Origin: Haliclona indistincta
Taxonomy: Eukaryota; Porifera; Demospongiae; Haplosclerida; Chalinidae
Assembly (NCBI GenBank): GCA_964017065.1
Contig: OZ024784.1
Location: 1,920,598 to 1,984,597, forward strand
Length of the DNA stretch: 64,000 nucleotides
Reading direction: 5' to 3'
A model generated the notes under the pieces. That model did not search any database. It was not told the origin of the DNA and saw nothing but the letters and a program-made list of their open reading frames with translations. The position numbers and the translations under genes are program-made. Every line of letters begins with the position of its first letter. The stretch's first letter is position 1. This document shows, piece after piece, positions 12,018 to 23,727 of the stretch.

Positions 12018-13646
12018 TCATTGTGGAATAGTGTAGGTGTGTTCCTCTCTTCTAGTAGGGTCTACAATGGCGTACTCCTTGTCTCCTATCTTCACAGAGG
12101 GTGCTCCTTTCTTCCCAGCACTAGTGCAGGGTGTGGTGTACATACTGGTGTAGTCAGTGGTAACAGTGTCCAGTGGTTGGTAGTGGGAGCTCTGCTGGTC
12201 ATCATTGTGAGTGTGTGGCGGGTTAACATCAAAATAGTGAGGATTCCAATATTGTGGATCTTTAGTCATTTGATGATCTGCTGGAACATAATTGCAAACA
12301 AGATACAAGTACAGTACACAGTAAAATACCATTCAGTGTTTCTTACTGATTATTTCTGTAGATTCTACCTTTCTTTCTGAAGAACTAGATATGTTTGCAT
12401 ACAATTTTAAATTATTAATTTTGTCTTTATTGTTGCTCACTTCCGATGTTTGTTTCTCTGTGTTTGTTTTGCTGTAATTGATGATCCTTAAAATTATTGT
12501 GTAATATTATTGCTTTATGCTAACCTCTTTTCTTTAGTCTTTGTCTCTTTAATAGTAACAGAATGATAGTAACTGATATTACACTGACAATAACAATGAC
12601 AGCACTCAATACAGCTGCTACTGGATACACTATGAACAATACACTTGCTGCTGGACTAGCTGGAGAGATAGTGGAGGAGGTGATATTTGTAACTTATTAC
12701 ATAGTACGTCATCATGTTATTGCGCTCACAGTGATGAACTATGTAATAAATCATTTATTGCCCTACACAACTCGGGCATTAACCGACATTAATGACCTCG
12801 GGAAAGTCGGTTGCCCTCGTACAGTCTCGGGCTGCGCCCTTGACCGTAACTCGGGCAACCGACTTTCCCGCGGTCATTAATGTCGATTATTGTCCTCGTG
12901 TGAGGGCAATAACTAATACATAACTACCTGAAGTAGCATTAATAGTTAGTGAAAGACTCATACACTTTGCCATTGAACTGCATGTATACTTAGCTTCTGT
13001 AGGACTGTCTGATATTTTGCAGCTTAAATTGTCCAATGAACTTAGTGTAGTGGCAGGAGCATTTAATGTGGTCTCTTCAAAGTGAACTGGTAGATCAGCA
13101 CATGTTATATTCTCCATTGTCTGTGTTGTTGTGCTCTGGTTAGCACATGTTGGTTGAGTGTAGTTCTCAGGAGCCAGTAGAGTGAACACATTGCTCCTCA
13201 TCAGAGGCTGGTCAGGATCAGCTGTTGTGTTGATCACCTGACACCAGTACTTGCCGAGATAGCTGGGGTTGTACTGCTGGTTTAATAAACCATAATACCT
13301 TGACAGCCAATGTGTGTTTCCCGAGTTCAAGCTATCATTGTAGCCAAGTCCCAGGTCCTCTACTGCTCCAGTTGTGTTATCTCTGAACCATCGTATTTCA
13401 AACTCATTAGTTTGATGCCTCACAACACAATCTATTACTATAAAAATGTGACAATTAAATTGGTAAGGATTACAGTTGCTTAATGTAGTAGAAGAAGGTT
13501 GCCGTGTGTACTCAAACATACACTGACCTGTGATATAATAGAAAGTTATTGTCAAACTAAATTCACTAGACCATCTCACCTGAACAACACTGATTAAGCA
13601 GACATAATATCATCTGTAAACTGATAGCGATGTGATGAGACCCCAT
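12018..13646 (-). CDS. IgR5: receptor cut off before its membrane segment by a MITE
   Basis: Exon 1 13580-13646 (SP-A variant starting MGSHH) and the Ig exon, open from 13527 down to a stop at 12887-12889. The usual exon 2/3 donor is mutated (CTAAG instead of GTAAG), so translation runs through the 54-nt-type segment into GSYV and then into the inserted MITE, where it stops. The predicted product is a signal peptide plus Ig domain plus short stalk with no membrane anchor, i.e. secreted. Downstream TM-B (12525-12693), mini-exon (12347-12376) and tail II (12018-12277) remain in the DNA with intact frames but are uncoupled. It could be a soluble form or a recent pseudogene. Confidence 0.7.
12694..12919. 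mobile_element. Two adjacent hairpin MITEs inserted in the IgR5 TM-B exon
   Basis: Comparison with IgR4, 9, 12 and 16 shows a 226-bp insertion between GTAAC and ATAACTACC. It contains a short hairpin (TTATTACATAGT at 12694-12705 against ACTATGTAATAA at 12738-12749) and a longer foldback from TTATTGCCC (12755) to GGGCAATAA (12912) with arms of about 60 bp. Confidence 0.8.
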
Positions 13647-13995
13647 TGATACTATTTTAGGACGAAATGATGCACTGCTAATGCTTGTACTTAGTGTTTA
13701 TTTATGCACTCAAACTGAATGATAACATCCAAAATATACAACAAAGCATTGATCATTGTAAGTGTGAAGTCTGTCGTTTCACATAATGATTTATAGTGAT
13801 TCTTTCCTCAAGAAGGAATGCTACTGCTGATACTTTACCTTGTCCTTGTGCTCTCACCTCTGTTACAGTTTTTCTGCTCTCAATTGCTCTTCATGTTGCA
13901 TTTATTCTTTCAGTTATTGCAAATTTGTCAATATATTGTACAATTTTCTGTGTATTTTACAGACGATGGCTTCAGTTAGTCACTGCTAATATCAA
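13647..13995. other. Repeated intergenic block upstream of IgR5
   Basis: Matches 594-950 and 38080-38420 almost base for base. No coding potential beyond chance. Confidence 0.5.
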
Positions 13996-14670
13996 CTAGG
14001 CACCAAAGGTGCAGATGCCTCGGTGGAACATTTGACATACACAGTAACTGCAGCTATTATACCTTTCTGTGCAGCAATCACAAAGCAATAGTTATGCAAT
14101 CAGCTGAAGCCAATCAGTGCTGACCACAATTCAACTGGGCGTGTCTACAATGTTCAGTACTGCCCATGCACGTAACGAGCGAGATAGCTGGCATAGCTTG
14201 CTTACACAATTTCTCTGGACCAGCGCTGCTATCCTGTAGTGAAATTCTAACCTATCAGCTTCTAGGTAGTCAACTGTGGATAGCTTTGCCTTTGAAGAAC
14301 TCCAGATCGCCAGCAACAGCCATGATAAATCGCGAGGGAGCAAATTGCGCCATAACTCATGAACTAAGCTTCGTATGAAGTTTTCACATGATCGAAAGCG
14401 AGATATAATACCGTGTTCTACTTGCATTGCTAGTTTCAGAGCTTAACTTTCAGCGTGCGCCTACAAAACTTAACCAGGTGACGAGGTAACTCACGAACAG
14501 AGCCTTATAACCAAAATCCTTACAATTCATTTTCAAGCAAATATCGACTTTAGCTTGTGTTGCACGTTTCAGCGCTTAGTTTTCAGCGAGCGACGAGAAA
14601 TCCTGCCGACAGACAGACAGACAGATACACACATACAACCGAGCCCCGTGGCTCCGCCCACCGAGGCATA
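13996..14670. mobile_element. Non-autonomous repeat element, about 675 bp
   Basis: The flanking sequence ATATCAA/TGATTTATG is continuous in the paralogous block near 930 and 38410, so this stretch is inserted. ATGCCTCGGTGG near the left end (about 14014) is repeated inverted near the right end (about 14656-14668). A (GACA)n run lies at about 14611. No transposase is seen. Confidence 0.65.
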
Positions 14671-14811
14671 ATGATTTATGTACACTATAAACATTATCAG
14701 AGAAGCAGAGCACAAAGCAATCAGCTAATTTCTGTACTGGTCTATACACTACAATACCAATCTAAGACTGTCCAGTATCTATATTCTATGATTACATTGT
14801 AGTCTGCAAAT

Positions 14812-15949
14812 TTAATAATTATCTTCAAAAGGCTGATTGTAAATATCAATCTTGATCTTAGAATACTGTCCATCACTATCAGTATCATCTCTTTGTAGTG
14901 ACTGCTGATCATCATGAGTGGTAGCTGACAGCTGCACCTGATGGTTGAGAGAGCTTTACTGGTGATCCAACCCTCCAACACACCCTGTCATGTACACTGG
15001 ATTATCTAGTGTGGGCGGTACCTCACTGGTACCAGGAGATGGTGCTCCATCTTTGTCATCCTTGCTATCGTTTCTCTTGGTTTTGTTAGCTAGATTAACA
15101 ACACTGTAGACTACTTCAGGTTTCTGTTGCTGGTTATTGCTAGCAATGTCCATATCGTGAATACGTGAGTTGTTAAAAGCACTCTCAGTTACGACAGATG
15201 ATTCTAAATTCCTGTATGTACATACACGATGAAGTGAGCAAGGAATGGTATTACAGTACTCACTGTAGTGGAGGAGTGCTGATATTATAACCATCTATAA
15301 TAGATAAATTTATTAAGTGACGTTGAATATTTATAAAAAGGAAGGCATATTATTGAGGTTGAGCATAGTATAGGAAAGCTTCCTACTTCACTCACTCTAA
15401 TGACTAACCTTTAACTTTATTGGTAGAGTTGTTTTGTCCCTTCTTCTTCCTCTTCTGGTGTATCACTATCAGTATTACAATCAGTGATGAGCAGACAATG
15501 AGTAGTAGAACTACTGCACACACTGCTACTACTGATACAATGATAGGTGCTTCATTGGGTAACGCTAAACTAAATGTCGAATTCTTTGCTGTTGTAAATG
15601 ATGATGATAGTTGAGTTGAGCTGAAGATTGCTATAGAGAAGATAGTGCGTGAAAATAGTAGTGTGGTTAAAGTTTGAATGCTAAAATATAGCACTATGCA
15701 GCACTGTATTACAATTGCTACTGTAATTCTTCAAAATTCTCATGTCATTGCATCCTTACCAACTGTTGTGTAGTATGATAATTGAGAAAAGCTGAATTTG
15801 TTCAAGTTTACATATGAACTCTGTGTAGTGTAGATCAGCACATGTTATATTATCCATTGTCTGTATTGCTGTGCTCTGGCTAACACAAGTTGGTTGAGTG
15901 TAGTTGTCAGGAGCCAGTAGAGTGAACACATTGCTCCTCATCAGAGGCT
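14812..15949 (-). pseudogene. IgR6: truncated receptor pseudogene, TM-A, tail I
   Basis: Retains the 3' end of the Ig exon (15760 to about 15949, LLAPDNYTQPTC region), the TM-A exon (15409-15630), the mini-exon (15264-15294) and tail I (14812-15211). The Ig core and signal exon are gone; the break at 15949 joins sequence found elsewhere in an intergenic spacer (compare about 40575). About 38 nt of the stalk are missing. In the tail, the HQYSSL tyrosine codon is TAA (14956-14958), which would remove two phosphotyrosine sites. Non-functional. Confidence 0.85.
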
Positions 15950-16282
15950 ATCATGACCTCAAATTAAAATGATCAGTGCTTATACTACATGTATGTGTGT
16001 GTCACTCATTCATGTGGCTCCATGTGTATACTACAACACAACTAGTAATAATGAACACTCATTCAAAGAAATATTGAATGAGTTTAGTGGTGTTCTCAGA
16101 ACTACAAACAGTATTGCATACATGTACATGTATACACTTTAGATGGTAGTGAAGAGTCTCATCAATGGTATTCTCTTTAATCTCTTACAAAGAAATGAGC
16201 AACAATACAAGCTGGTACAATGTACTCAAGTTTTTCATGGAATACATACATACTAATTTACTAAACTAATGTTAGAAGTTTA
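15950..16282. other. Intergenic spacer, 3' flank of IgR7
   Basis: Similar to 7500-7687, 10100-10337 and 40575-40784. No gene seen. Confidence 0.5.
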
Positions 16283-17855
16283 TCATTGTGGAATAGCATA
16301 GGTGTGTTCCTCTCTTCTAGTAGGGTCTACAATGGCGTACTCCTTGTCTCCTATCTTCACTGAGGGTGCTCCTTTCTTCCCAGCACTAGTGCAGGGTGTG
16401 GTGTACATACTGGTGTATTCAGTGGTAACAGTGTCCAGTGGTTGGTAGTGGGAGCTCTGCTGGTCATCATTGTGAGTGTGTGGCGTTGGGCGAAGATCAT
16501 AATAGTGCGGATACCAATATTGTGGATCTTCAATCATTTGATGATCTACCATCATACAAGTAATCGATACAAATGCAATAAAATACCATTCAAAGTTTAT
16601 TTTTCTTACCAGGAGATGGTGCTCCATCTTTGTCATCCTTGTTGTCGATTCTCTTGATATGGTCTGCTAGATTCACAACACTGTAGATCAATTCAGGTTT
16701 CTGTTTTTGTTGCTTTTCACTAGCAATGGGCATCTCGTAAGCACGTGGGTTGCTAGAATCACTATCCATTATGGCTAAATTTCTGAATGTACACATACAA
16801 CAAAAAGAGCAAGTATTGGATACTGATATCATTACTCACTGTAGTGAGGCAGTGTTGACATGGTAACCATCTACACAAAATTTAGTTGACAGATTTGATA
16901 TCAATTTTTCACTAACCATTATCTTTGCTGGTAGAGCTGCTTTGTGCCTTCTTCTTCTTCTTCCTCCTTCTCTGGTGTATCACTATCAGTATTACAATCA
17001 GTGATGAGCAGACAATGAATAGTAGAACTACTGCACACACTCCTACTACTGATACTAGTACGATCATAGGTGCTTCACTAGGTATCACTGAGCTTGATGA
17101 GGTAGTTGAGACTACTGCAGTAACAAAAGGTGATAGTTGAAATGAAGTAAACTCTGGAATAAAGTATATTTCTGAGCTCGTATTTAAAACTTAAAGCCAA
17201 TGTTCTTACCTACATATTCTATTGGACAGTCTGACACATATGAACTCAGTGTAGTGGTAGGAGCAGGTAATGTGGTCTGTTCAGAGTGAACTGGTAGATC
17301 AGCACATGTTTCATTATTCATTGTCTGTACTGTTGTGCTCTGGCTAACACATGTTGGTTGAGTGTAGTTCTCAAGAGCCAGTAGAGTGAACACATTGCTC
17401 CTCATCAGAGGCTGGTCAGGATCAGCTGTTGTGTTGATCACCTGACACCAGTACTTGCCGAGATAGCTGGGGTTGTACTGCTGGTTGAGAAAGTCACTGT
17501 CATGATATCTTGAGAACCAATGCATGCTTCCTTGTGAGTTATCAGGGTCACCAAGTCCCAGGTCATCTACTGCTCCAGTTGTGTTCTCTCTGAACCATCG
17601 TATTTCAAACTCATTAGTTTGATGCCTCACAATACACTCCAGTGTTATTGCAATGAATCCATTATGATAAGGATTACAGCAGTTTAGTGTAGTAGAAGGA
17701 GGTTGCCATATGTACTCAAACATACACTGACCTGTGATAATAGAAAGTAGAGAGCTAATGTCAAACGAAATTCACTAGACCATCTCACCTGAACAATACT
17801 GATTAAGCAGACATAATATCATCTGTAAACTGATAGCTATGTGATGAGACTCCAT
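16283..17855 (-). CDS. IgR7: intact single-Ig receptor, TM-A, hybrid tail I/II
   Basis: Exons: 17789-17855 (SP-A), 17210-17731 (Ig and stalk), 16917-17114 (short stem plus TM-A beginning EAPMIVLVSVVGVCAVV), 16840-16870 (mini-exon), 16610-16782 (proximal tail; LIYSVV) and 16283-16545 (tail II distal). Phases agree and the total is 1254 nt, 417 aa. It is a predicted type I membrane protein: signal peptide, one V-like Ig domain, Thr/Pro stalk, one TM segment and a tail with about nine tyrosines, among them SHYQPL (fits S-x-Y-x-x-L) and KEYAIV. It likely signals through SH2 phosphatases or kinases, by analogy with ITIM receptors; this is inference. Confidence 0.82.
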
Positions 17856-18458
17856 TGATACAGACATGATGTAAGTCACTGTGCAAGTGTTTATTTATCT
17901 ACAATAAAGCTTTATGTACAAAACTACAATAGCATCCAAAAATAAACAAAAGCATACAAGCGGTAACCGCTTGAAATTTTGATCCAAGCAATTTTTTTTA
18001 CATATGCATAAAACTTGAATGGTGGAAAATTTTGTCTTAAGGATTAGCATGACTGTCACTGTTGCAATTATCATTGCCACTCGGCAATGATATGTAGCGA
18101 TGATACCGATAATAGTTGCCATTCGATATTGTAGAGTGCTAGTCATTCTGTCTACAAAAGTAAGTGCTATTGCTATGGTTTTTTATTCAGAGTAGAATAC
18201 CACGCTAAAAAAATTTTTCTCAAGCTCTCTCAATATAATTTCCTTTGTTATAGTTTTTCTGGCTCTCTATCATCTTTGCTGTGGAGTCACTGCTTATAAT
18301 TGATGATTTATGATATAAGTACACTACAATTAAACAGCATCAGATATACACAGTTACTTCTATACAGTCAGCAGCTATGTGACTAATTCAAATACATTAC
18401 AAATCAAAGACAGTTCAGTGATGTTAGCTATAACAATATTATGAAGTAGTCTGCAAAA
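17856..18458. other. Intergenic spacer, IgR7/IgR8
   Basis: No gene seen. Contains a perfect palindrome AAGCGGTAACCGCTT near 17970. The whole spacer is repeated at about 46779-47395, so IgR7-IgR8 and IgR20-IgR21 are related segment copies. Confidence 0.55.
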
Positions 18459-20009
18459 TTAAGAATTATCTTCAAACGGCTGATTGTAAATATCAATCTT
18501 GATCTTAGAATATTGTCCATCACTATCAGTATCATCTCTTTGTAGTGACTGCTGATCATCATGAGTGGTAGCTGACAGCTGCACCTGATGGTTGAGAGAG
18601 CTGTACTGGTGATCCAACCCTCCAACACATCCTGTCATGTACACTGGATTATCCAGTGTGGGTGGTACCTCACTGATACCAGGAGATGGCGCTCCATCTT
18701 TGTCATCTTTGTTGTCCTTTCTCTTGGTTTTGTTAGCTAGATTCACAACACTGTAGACCATTTCAGATTTCTGCTGTTGTTGCTTTTCACTAGTAATGGG
18801 CATCTCGTAAGCACGTGGGTTGCTAGAATCACTATCCATTACGGCAGATGATTCTAAAATTCTGTATATACACACACAATGAAATGAGCAGTAGTGAATG
18901 CATTATGCTAATACTCACTGTAGCGGAGCAATGTTGACATTGTAACCATCTACACAAAATGTATAAACATTTTCTTCACTGGGATGACTGTATTATTCAC
19001 TAACCATTATCTTTGCTGGTAGTGTAGCTTTGTCCCTTCTTCTTCCTCCTCTGGTGTATCACTATCAGTATTACAATCAGTGATGAGCAGACAATGAGTA
19101 GTAGAACTACTGCACACACTCCTACTACTGATACAATGATAGGTGCTTCATTGGGTGAGCTTGAGATAGTTGGGAATACTGCCATCACTGATGATGACAA
19201 AAATGGTGATTGATGTGTGTCTGCTAATGATGAGGGCTGAGTAGTTGAGTTAGATATGGCACTTTGGGTAAGTTGAAAGGAGATGCTAGTGGTAGTCAAA
19301 ACATTGTTAGCTGCAAATAAAGAATTAGTTAAAAACCTTTCTTGTCTTTGCATCTTTACCTATATAATCTGAAAAACTAGAGTTCACTAGCGCATATGAA
19401 CTCAGCGTAGTGGTAGGAGTAGGTAATGTGGTCTGTTCAGAGTGAACTGGTAGATCAGCACATGTTTCATTATTCATTGTCTGTGTTACTGTGCTCTGGT
19501 TAACACATGTTGGTTGAGTGTAGTTCTCAGGAGCCAGTAGAGTGAACACATTGCTCCTCATCAGAGGCTGGTCAGAATCAGCTGTTGTGTTGATCACCTG
19601 GCACCAGTACTTGCCGAGATAGCTGGGGTTGTACTGCTGGTTGATAAAGTCACTGTCATGATACATTGAGAACCTGTGCATGCTTCCTGGTGATCCAATA
19701 GGGTTACCAAGTCCCAGGTCCTCTACTGCTCCAGTTGTGTTCTCTCTGAACCATCGTATTTCAAACTCATTAGTTTGATGCCTCACAATACACTCCAGTG
19801 CTATTGTAATGTATCCATTATGATAAGGATTACAGCAGTTTAGTGTAGTAGAAGGAGGTTGCTGTGTGTACTCAAACATACACTGACTTGCTAGCAGGAG
19901 ACATTTTATTAAGAGCAGCTAAAATTTTACAGACCAACTCACCCGAGCAATACCAATTCAAGAGATGTAGTATCACCATTACACTGAAAGCAGCGTACCG
20001 AGACTCCAT
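18459..20009 (-). CDS. IgR8: intact single-Ig receptor, TM-A, tail I
   Basis: Exons: 19943-20009 (SP-B), 19360-19890 (Ig and stalk), 19005-19310 (Ser/Thr stem plus TM-A), 18919-18949 (mini-exon) and 18459-18861 (tail I). Total 1338 nt, 445 aa. The usual acceptor CAG/GTCAG is CAAGTCAG here; the AG 3 nt upstream (GATAG- or GCTAG-type) restores the frame by adding one codon, the same solution as in IgR15. Tail sites: MVYSVV, NPVYMTG, HQYSSL, GQYSKI. The SP-B ectodomain is attached to other tails in IgR4, IgR11 and IgR15. Confidence 0.82.
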
Positions 20010-20313
20010 TGATCCAGTCGATCTGGACAGCTTCAGAGTATAATCCCAAAGTAAGTCGGACACTGCTTATACTATTGTGTTTGTTTACTCATTCAAGGTG
20101 CTCCATGTACACTACAGCACAACTTGTAACAATAATGAAGATAAACACTCAAACTTCCAGTGGGTGACGTCGAAACTAAAATCGTCATTCATACATGCAC
20201 GCACTTTTTGTGAAATTTCTCATGAATAAGCAACAAAACATTTTGTACATAATTACATTTTCTAATCTCAACAGTCACTAAGTTGTTATTATACTAGTCT
20301 TGTCAGTAAATTA
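20010..20313. other. Intergenic spacer between IgR8 and IgR9
   Basis: Copy of the block at 11712-12017. No gene seen. Confidence 0.5.
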
Positions 20314-21704
20314 TCATTGTGGAATAGTGTAGGTATGTTCCTCTCTACTAGCAGGGTCTACAATGGCGTACTCCTTGTCTCCTATCTTCACTGAGGGTGC
20401 TCCTTTCTTCCCAGCACTAGTGCAGGGTGTGGTGTACATACTGGTGTAGTCAGTGGTAACAGTGTCCAGTGGTTGGTAGTGGGAGCTCTGCTGGTCATCA
20501 TTGTGAGTGTGTGGTGGGTTAACATCAAAATAGTGAGGATTCCAATATTGTGGATCTTCAGTCATTTTGATGATCTGCCGGAACATAATTGCAAACACGA
20601 TACAAGTGCAGTATACAATAAAATACCATTCAGTGTTGTCTTACTGATTATTTCTGTAGATTCTACCTTTCTTTCTGAAGAACTAGATAATGTTTACATT
20701 ATAATAATTTTTATTTAAGTAGTTGTCTTTATTGTTGCTCACTTCTGATGTTTGTTTCTCTGTGTTTGTTTTGCTGTAATTGATGATTCTAATACAGTTG
20801 TGTAAATATTATTGGTTTATGCTAACCTCTTTTCTTTACTCTTTGTCTCTTTACTAGTAACAGAATGATAGTAACTGATATTACACTGACAATAACAATG
20901 ACAGCACTCAATACAGCTGCTACTGGATACACTATGAGCAATACACTTGCTGCTGGACTAGCTGGAGAGATAGTGGAGGAGGTGATATTTGTAACATAAC
21001 TACCTGAAGTAGCATTAGTTAGTGAAAGACCAGTCATTGAACTGCATGTATTCTTAGCTTCTGTAGAGCTGTCTTGCATTTTGCAGCTTGATTTGTCCAA
21101 TGAACTCAGTGTAGTGGTAGGAGCAGGTAATGTGGTCTGTTCAGAGTGAACTGGTAGATCAGCACATGTTATATTATTCATTGTCTGTATTGTTGTGCTC
21201 TGGTTAACACATGTTGGTTGAGTGTAGTTCTCAGGAGCCAGTAGAGTGAACACATTGCTCCTCATCAGAGGCTGGTCAGGATCAGCTGTTGTGTTGATCA
21301 CCTGACACCAGCACTTGCCGAGATAGCTGGGGTTGTACTGCTGGTTGATAAAGTCACTGTCATGATATCTGGAGTACCAATGCATGCTCTCTTGTGTTCT
21401 ATTAGGATCACCAAGTCCCAGGTCCTCTACTGCTCCAGTTGTGTTCTCTCTGAACCATCGTATTTCAAACTCATTAGATCGATGCCTCACAACACAGTCC
21501 AACACTATTGTAATTCTTTTATTACTATCGAAAGGATTACAGTTTTGTGTGGTAGAGAGAGGTTGGTGTGTGTATTCAAAGATGCACTGACCTGCTATCA
21601 GTAAATCATGCTAATGACAGTATTCCTTAGTTTAGCTTACCTGAACAGCACTGAGCACACAGACACACTAATGTCAGTAAGAAGATAATACTTTGAGACT
21701 CCAT
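20314..21704 (-). CDS. IgR9: single-Ig receptor, TM-B, tail II shifted by 1 nt
   Basis: Exons: 21641-21704 (signal peptide, MESQSIIFLL type, SP-C), 20827-21591 (Ig, stalk and TM-B in one exon because the internal donor is CTAAG, so the 54-nt segment is coding), 20645-20674 (mini-exon) and 20314-20574 (tail II). The ectodomain and TM are open. The tail exon is 261 nt rather than 260: an extra T in the run at about 20566-20569 shifts the frame and gives a stop within five codons. The run makes a sequencing error possible; if real, IgR9 is tail-less. The TM is otherwise identical in style to IgR4. Confidence 0.72.
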
Positions 21705-22022
21705 CAAATCAACTATGAACCAGAAATCAGTCATCAATCAATCCATTCAGGCTTCACGTAACATCAATGACATCTATACTAGAATGTCAGTTATTAAATA
21801 CACATGACAATGTGATTTGTTGTAACAACAACACTCCAGTTGTGTTGTGTTTAAAAGTCAACAAATATTATCAGATGTTGTAGCAATAAAAATAATGTGG
21901 TTTCAATAACCAGTACTGCACAACCCACTCTGGCTAGTTTATTAGCTCCTTTCATACTAATAATATTGTATGAAAGAGAGAGAGGCTGAAGAGTCACATG
22001 CTACTGTGATGTTTGCAGAAAA
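21705..22022. other. Intergenic spacer between IgR9 and IgR10
   Basis: Repeated at about 23432-23727 and 34681-35013. No gene seen; a GA-rich run is at about 21980. Confidence 0.5.
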
Positions 22023-23431
22023 CTAGTCATGAATATCTAGCTTAGAATATTGTCCATCACTATCAGTATCATCTCTTTGTAGTGACTGCTGATCATCATG
22101 AGTGGTAGCTGACAGCTGCACCTGATGGTTGAGAGAGCTGTACTGGTGATCCAACCCTCCAACACATCCTGTCATGTACACTGGATTATCTAGTGTGGGC
22201 TGTGCCTCTCCATTATCAGTATTATTAACCGGTTTCACAACACTGTACTGTGCTTCAACAGTTTGTTGTTTTCTTGTACCAACAACAACAGGTACTTCAT
22301 ATGCAACTGGTTCATGACTAAATATGGCCTCATCACTCCTGTGTATAAACAATAAACCATGAAAGATAAACCAGCATGCATCACTTACTGCTGTATAACT
22401 ATGTTGCTATAGTCATCTATAGAATAAAGAATTAGTGTCAGTTTCTGTATTGAGTAGATATATTCACTTACTATTACACTCATTTAACACATACTGTTTC
22501 CTTCTTCTTCGTCGTCTCTGCACTAGTAGTCAGTAGAACTGCTCCAGTTGCTGCAGCTGCATATAGTATAGTAGTCTGCATCTCACTTCTAGACACCACT
22601 GAGCTTGAGATAGTTTCTGATACAGACAGTTGCAATGGCACTGTAGTTGATACTGCAGTCGCTAAAAGTGAAACATGTCATGAAATCAGCAATAGAGTAT
22701 AGTAGTGAAGTTAATTATAATAATTCTGAGCTGGTATTTAAAGATTAATAGAGAAAAATCTATTCTTACCTGCACATTCTTTTGGACAATCTGCTGGACA
22801 ACAATATTCATTGGAATTTACTGACACATATGAACTCAGTGTAGTGGTAGGAGCAGGTAATGTGGTCTGTTCAGAGTGAACTGGTAGATCAGCACATGTT
22901 AAATTATTTGTCTGTATTGTTTTGCTCCGGTTAACACATGTTGGTTGAGTGTAGTTCTCAGGAGCCAGTAGAGTGAACACATTGCTCCTCATCAGAGGCT
23001 GGTCAGGATCAGCTGTTGTGTTGATCACCTGACACCAGTACTTGCCGAGATAGCTGGAGTTGTACTGCTGGTTGAAGAAGTCACTGTCATGATATCTCGA
23101 GTACCAATGCATGTTCTCTTGTGTTCTATCAGGTTTACCAAGTCCCAGGTCCTCTACTGCTCCAGTTGTGTTCTCTCTGAACCATCGTATTTCAAACTCA
23201 TTAGTTTGATGCCTCACAACACAGTCCAACACTATTGTAATTCTTTTTTTACTATCGAAAGGATTACAGTTTTGTGTAGTAGAGAGAGGTTGCTGTGTGT
23301 ATTCAAAGATGCACTGACCTGCTATCAGTAAATCATGCTGATGACAGTATTCCTTAGTTTAGCTTACCTGAACAGCACTGAGCACACAGACACAATAACG
23401 TCAGTAAGAAGATAATACTTTGAGACTCCAT
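22023..23431 (-). pseudogene. IgR10: receptor with degenerate membrane exon, short tail I'
   Basis: Exons: 23368-23431 (SP-C), 22770-23318 (Ig and stalk, open), 22472-22661 (membrane exon), 22389-22416 (mini-exon DDYSNIVIQQ) and 22023-22338 (tail I', with VAYEVPV, AQYSVV, NPVYMTG, HQYSSL, GQYSKL). The membrane exon does not match TM-A or TM-B: only a weak hydrophobic run (TTILYAAAATGAVLL) is present, followed by Lys-rich sequence and TGA at 22480-22482. Unless another splice is used the tail is not joined. Probably a secreted or dead copy. Confidence 0.65.
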
Positions 23432-23727
23432 CAAATCAACTATGAACCAGTCAATCCATTTAGGCTTCACGTAACATCAATGACATTTATACTAGAACCT
23501 CGTTCATTAAATACACATGACCATGTGATTTGTAACAACAACACTCCAGTTGTGTTGTGTAGAAAAGTCAACAATTATTGTCGGCTGTTGTAGCAATAAA
23601 AATAACGTGTTTTCACTAACCAGTACTGCACAACCCACTCTGGCTAGTTTATTTTCATACTAGTAATATTGCATGGAAGAGAGAGAGAGGCTGAAGAGTC
23701 ACATGCTACCGTGATGTTTGCAAAAAA
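23432..23727. other. Intergenic spacer between IgR10 and IgR11
   Basis: Copy of the 21705-22022 block. No gene seen. Confidence 0.45.
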
